Origin: Alectryocaccomicrobium faecavium
GTDB taxonomy: Bacteria > Bacillota > Clostridia > Christensenellales > Aristaeellaceae
Direction of reading: 5' to 3'
Assembly: GCA_018713425.1 (NCBI GenBank)
Contig: DVOT01000147.1
Coordinates: 1 to 9,749 of the forward strand
DNA: 9,749 nucleotides
Part shown: piece by piece, positions 6,802 to 9,749 of the stretch
How positions within the stretch are numbered: the first letter of the stretch is position 1
Layout: every line of letters starts with the position of its first letter
The notes under the pieces: model-generated
The model's database searches: none
Seen by the model: the letters and a program-made list of their open reading frames with translations, nothing else
What the model was told of the DNA's origin: nothing
Made by a program: the position numbers and the translations under genes

Positions 6802-8025
6802 ATGAAAATTACCGACCTGAAAAGCGCCATCATCGGCACGAACATCGTACTGCGCGTGATGACCGATAAGGGCATCGACGGCTACGCGGAGGTGGAGAGC
6901 AACAAGGATTTCCTGCAACCCCTTGTGCCCTATTTCAAAAGCCTCATTCTGGGCTGCGACCCGACAGACGTGGCGTCCGTCATGTGGCGCATCCGCCGGG
7001 GCGGCGGGTTCAAGCCCTGGGGCAAGCTCGTGAGCACCATCGAAATGGCGCTTTGGGACATTGCCGGCAAAAATGCCGGCCTGCCCGTCTACAAACTGCT
7101 GGGCGGCAAGGTACGCGATAAAGTGCGCGTATACAACGGCAGCTTCCGCAACCCCAATCCCCCGCATCCCGTGGCAGATACGCCCGAAAAGGCGGCGGAA
7201 AACATCCTTGCGCTCAACGCGCTCCCCGAGGGATTCACCATTGTAAAGAGTGGAGGCCCATTTCATGGCGGCTTTTTCGAGAGCCGGGGCTGGTATGACT
7301 ACGCCTACAACACCTACCGCACGGAACCGCCGGTGACCTGGGTGTGCAACCAGGGCAGCTTGCTCACGGAAAAGGCCCTGGACTATTTTATCGATTATAT
7401 CATGCGGGTACACGCCGTGGTAAAGCACAAGGTTGGCATGGCTTACGACGTGGGCCCAGGCATGACCGCCGTAGATGCGCTGCGCTTGGCACGGGCCGTG
7501 GAAAGTTGCAACCTGGTGTGGCTGGAAGACACCATCGAAGGCGATGGATCGCCCTCCACGCGCGCGCATGTGTACCGCGACATCACCATGAATACCACCA
7601 CGCCCATCCACACGGGTGAGCAGGTTTACCTGCGCGAAAACTACCGCGAACTGATCGAAACGCACGCGGTAAACGTCATTGGGCCTGACCCGGCGGATGT
7701 GGGCGGACTGGCGGAGCTCAAGTGGATTGCCGAATACGCCGACCTGCACGGCATCCTGATCGCGCCGCACGGCACCATCGACGGCATATTTGGCATGGCG
7801 GCGCTCACACACGTGTGCGCGACGATGCCGCAGAATTTCATCGCCTATGAATATCCCGCGGGCCGCCCGGAATGGTGGTACGACATTGTGGAAGGCCTGC
7901 CCGATCCCCTGCTGCGCGGCGGACACGTGCCCGTATGGGACAAGCCCGGCCTCGGCGTGGAATTCAACGTCAACAAGGCGAGCAAATACCTGCGCGAAAA
8001 CGACAAAGATTTCTTCCTGGGGTAG
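6802..8025 (+). CDS. Enolase-superfamily protein, mandelate racemase-like acid-sugar dehydratase of unknown substrate
   Basis: This 407-residue protein belongs to the mandelate racemase/muconate lactonising subgroup; most such enzymes near sugar transporters dehydrate aldonic or uronic acids to 2-keto-3-deoxy acids. The capping domain starts MKITDLKSAI; the linker motif STIEMALWDIAGKNAGLPVYKLLGG (78-102) is diagnostic. Likely Mg2+ ligands are Asp216 (AYDVGPG), Glu242 (WLEDT) and Glu273 (HTGEQ). The Asp296 (GPDPADVGG) and His323 (APHG) pair matches the catalytic dyad of galactonate dehydratase. The paired KxK on the second strand is not intact (IVKSGG, Lys149), and the His two residues after the first metal Asp in galactonate and mannonate dehydratases is Gly218. 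The C-terminus DKPGLGVEF resembles RspA/mannonate dehydratase-like members. AGGAGG lies nine bases before the ATG. It precedes the SDR gene by 16 bases, probably in one operon. Confidence 0.9.
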   Translation: MKITDLKSAIIGTNIVLRVMTDKGIDGYAEVESNKDFLQPLVPYFKSLILGCDPTDVASVMWRIRRGGGFKPWGKLVSTIEMALWDIAGKNAGLPVYKLLGGKVRDKVRVYNGSFRNPNPPHPVADTPEKAAENILALNALPEGFTIVKSGGPFHGGFFESRGWYDYAYNTYRTEPPVTWVCNQGSLLTEKALDYFIDYIMRVHAVVKHKVGMAYDVGPGMTAVDALRLARAVESCNLVWLEDTIEGDGSPSTRAHVYRDITMNTTTPIHTGEQVYLRENYRELIETHAVNVIGPDPADVGGLAELKWIAEYADLHGILIAPHGTIDGIFGMAALTHVCATMPQNFIAYEYPAGRPEWWYDIVEGLPDPLLRGGHVPVWDKPGLGVEFNVNKASKYLRENDKDFFLG

Positions 8026-8026
8026 A

Positions 8027-8032
8027 GGGAGG
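8027..8032 (+). promoter_or_regulatory. Ribosome binding site that sets the SDR start
   Basis: GGGAGG begins one base after the dehydratase stop (8023-8025) and stands nine bases before the ATG at 8042. It selects MEKKALITGG as the start; the frame is open for 84 more codons upstream, but only as an out-of-frame reading of the dehydratase gene. Confidence 0.8.
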
Positions 8033-8041
8033 CGGTTTTTT

Positions 8042-9511
8042 ATGGAGAAAAAAGCTTTGATAACGGGCGGCGAGGCGCTGGGCGGCGCGCTGGCGCTGCG
8101 GCTGGCCCGCGCGGGATACGACATTGCCCTGGCCCATGGGCCGGGCGACATCTCCGCTACGGTGCGGGAAATTGCCGCCACAGGCGCAAAATGCGTACCG
8201 CTGCCGCTCGATATGGCGGATTACGCGCAAGCGTGCGCGCTGCCAGGCCGGGCCGTGGCCGCGCTAAACGGACTGAGCCTGTGCGTAAACGCGGCCGCCA
8301 TCCCCATGGAAGGCGTGCTGGACGAACGCGCCTATCGCGTGAATTTGCGCAGCCCCTATGGCATCACGGCCTACGCGGCCAAGGCCATGGAAGAGCGGGA
8401 TGTGCAGGGCGCCATTGTGAACGTCGTTCCCGAAGACAGCATGTCCATGGGCCTGGAGCGCGTCACCCGCTCCGCGGCGCTGGAATTCAGCGAATTTGGC
8501 ATCCGCGTAAACAACGTGCGCCCCCAAGGCAACATCGAGGACATCGCCCGCTGCGTGCTCTACTTCGCCTCCATCGAATCCGATTTGGTCACGGGACAAA
8601 TGCTGGCGGACGGCGTGTGTACGCGCGTCGCGCATGTGCCCAGCCCGGCGTTTGTAAAAAAGCCCCGCCCCACCGAAGGCCGTCCGCGCGCGCTTATCAC
8701 CGGGGCGAGCCACGGCATCGGCGCGGGCATTGCCCGCAAGTTCGCCGATATGGGATACGACATCGCTTTCACCTATGCCAAGCGGGAAGAAGGCGCCAAA
8801 AAAACCTTGCAATACCTGCGCCAAAAAGGCGTGCGTGGCTTCTACTACCAAGCCTCTTTTGAACAGGAAGGCGTGGCAGAGGAGATCGGTCAACGCGCGC
8901 TCCGCGACCTCGGGCGCATAGACCTGCTCGTAAACAACGCGGGCTTTACCATCTTCCAGAACAAAATGCGCGATGTGGAACTCGAACGGCTAAACCGGCT
9001 ATACTACACGGACTATCGCGCGCCCATGCTGCTTTCCCGCATCGCGGCGGACGATATGCGCGCGCGCGGCCAGGACGGATGCATTGTGAACATTTCCTCC
9101 GTGCACGCCAGCGCCCACTACATTTACGACTGCTGGTATGGCGCTGTGAAATACGCTCTGAACCATTCCACCCGGCTATGGGCCGCGCAACTTGCGAGCG
9201 ACGGCATCCGCGTGAACGCCATCGAGCCGGGCGGCACGCGCGGCGGGCTGACCTTTGAAGAGCTGGCCGCCATGAACAATTGCCCCCTGGGCCGCTCTGG
9301 CCGGCCGCTGGACATCGCCAAATGCGTGGCCTTCTTCGCCGGCAGCGAGAGCGTGAGCGGACAGAGCATCGTCATCGACGCGGGCTTCTCTCTGGCTGGC
9401 GTACCAGAAACGAACGACCCCAAAATCTCCGGCTGCGGCTGGTCAACCCTGCGCCGCCGCTGGACGCAAGAAGTGATCGACGCCTTCAAGAGCGAAGTAG
9501 AGTGGTTGTAA
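8042..9511 (+). CDS. Tandem SDR-family protein: degenerate N-terminal half fused to an intact short-chain dehydrogenase
   Basis: This 489-residue protein contains two Rossmann domains of the short-chain dehydrogenase/reductase family. The second (about 214-452) is complete: nucleotide motif TGASHGIG at 220-227, NNAG at 298-301, catalytic Ser353 with Tyr366 and Lys370 in YGAVK, and the IRVNAIEPGG segment. The first (about 3-195) starts with an altered motif TGGEALGG (8-15), has NAAA (83-86) instead of NNAG, and still has IRVNNVRPQG (154-163) and VTGQMLADG (183-191). Compared with the second half it is about 12 residues shorter where YxxxK should be and about 22 shorter in the substrate loop, so it should be inactive. 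A 37-residue tail follows the second domain. The likely role is oxidation or reduction of a sugar acid beside the dehydratase. Single SDRs are about 250 residues, so the fusion is unusual. Confidence 0.9.
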   Translation: MEKKALITGGEALGGALALRLARAGYDIALAHGPGDISATVREIAATGAKCVPLPLDMADYAQACALPGRAVAALNGLSLCVNAAAIPMEGVLDERAYRVNLRSPYGITAYAAKAMEERDVQGAIVNVVPEDSMSMGLERVTRSAALEFSEFGIRVNNVRPQGNIEDIARCVLYFASIESDLVTGQMLADGVCTRVAHVPSPAFVKKPRPTEGRPRALITGASHGIGAGIARKFADMGYDIAFTYAKREEGAKKTLQYLRQKGVRGFYYQASFEQEGVAEEIGQRALRDLGRIDLLVNNAGFTIFQNKMRDVELERLNRLYYTDYRAPMLLSRIAADDMRARGQDGCIVNISSVHASAHYIYDCWYGAVKYALNHSTRLWAAQLASDGIRVNAIEPGGTRGGLTFEELAAMNNCPLGRSGRPLDIAKCVAFFAGSESVSGQSIVIDAGFSLAGVPETNDPKISGCGWSTLRRRWTQEVIDAFKSEVEWL

Positions 9512-9515
9512 CGCC

Positions 9516-9535
9516 TGGCACGAGCGCCATTTTCT
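9516..9535 (+). terminator. Weak possible terminator after the SDR gene
   Basis: TGGC (9516-9519) can pair with GCCA (9526-9529) around a six-base loop, followed by TTTTCT. The four-pair stem is weak, but the position directly behind the SDR stop and before a new promoter fits an operon end. Confidence 0.25.
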
Positions 9536-9547
9536 ACGCCGTTCTCA

Positions 9548-9576
9548 TTGCCCTGCGCGGAAAAATCTGCTATAAT
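9548..9576 (+). promoter_or_regulatory. Sigma-A-type promoter for the downstream acetyltransferase gene
   Basis: TTGCCC (9548-9553), a 17-base spacer and a consensus TATAAT (9571-9576) preceded by TGC form a strong extended -10 promoter. The predicted start near 9583 leaves a leader of about 25 bases with GGGAGG (9595-9600) seven bases before the ATG at 9608. It separates the last gene from the catabolic operon. Confidence 0.85.
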
Positions 9577-9607
9577 GGTGGCAAAACCAAACCAGGGAGG
9601 CGATTGC

Positions 9608-9749
9608 ATGGCCGAAGATATCCTGTTCGAGCGCGCTACGGCTGCGGATTACGATGAGATCGTGGAATTTGCCAATTTTGTGTTCAGCTACGCCCATGAA
9701 CCGCACGAATTCAAAACCCTGATCTCCAAGGCCTATGGCGAAGACCGTA
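9608..9749 (+). CDS. N-terminal part of a probable GNAT-family acetyltransferase (cut by window edge)
   Basis: An open frame of 47 codons runs from an ATG with a good ribosome site (GGGAGG, seven-base spacer) to the window end. It starts MAEDILFERATAADYDEIVE and continues FANFVFSYAHEPHEF. The pattern of a beta strand ending in RxAtxxDxxxI, then a helix, is how many GNAT N-acetyltransferases begin, but the acetyl-CoA binding motif lies outside the window. It has its own promoter and is probably unrelated in function to the sugar genes. Confidence 0.6.
   Translation, partial: MAEDILFERATAADYDEIVEFANFVFSYAHEPHEFKTLISKAYGEDR

Noticed and set aside
6775..8181. Long minus-strand open frame of 468 codons opposite the dehydratase
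   Set aside because: It has no recognisable fold, has shadow-type composition (many His, Val, Ala), and spans the dehydratase-SDR gene junction on the opposite strand.
1..9749. CRISPR arrays, transposases, insertion-sequence ends, tRNA or rRNA genes
   Set aside because: I looked for regularly spaced repeats, transposase motifs, terminal inverted repeats and tRNA-like sequences and saw none.

Overview
The window looks like an accessory carbohydrate-utilisation locus from a moderately GC-rich Bacillota (Clostridia-like) bacterium. The reasons are near-consensus AGGAGG-type ribosome binding sites before almost every gene, sigma-A-like promoters with extended -10 elements, an LplABC-type ABC importer without its own ATPase, and a YesM/YesN-type two-component pair. 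A gut Clostridia (for example Christensenellales-like) origin is a guess from style, not something the sequence proves.

Layout. At 1-95 a possible C-terminal tail of an unidentified + strand gene faces the importer operon. A perfect 14-bp hairpin (131-163) sits between the two convergent units. On the minus strand, read from 3565 down to 189, lie permease (lplB-like), permease (lplC-like) and a solute-binding protein with a DUF3502-type C-terminus, with a wobble-paired hairpin just before the binding-protein gene. A 267-bp divergent control region (3566-3832) carries back-to-back promoters and candidate operator repeats. On the plus strand follow an AraC-type response regulator and a YesM-type sensor kinase (overlapping by ATGA), an enolase-superfamily (mandelate racemase-like) acid-sugar dehydratase, and a 489-residue protein made of two short-chain dehydrogenase/reductase (SDR) domains, the first of which has lost its active site. 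A good promoter at 9548-9576 then starts a separate gene, probably a GNAT acetyltransferase, cut by the window edge.

How it probably works (inference). The sensor kinase detects an extracellular carbohydrate or its complex with the binding protein and phosphorylates the regulator. The regulator activates the divergent importer operon through ATACTT repeats upstream of its promoter and may control its own promoter. The imported compound, or an aldonic/uronic acid derived from it, is dehydrated by the enolase-family enzyme and oxidised or reduced by the double SDR. The substrate cannot be read from sequence: the dehydratase lacks residues that mark the characterised subgroups. The most unusual parts are the fused SDR with a dead N-terminal half, the atypical dehydratase active site and the divergent operator.
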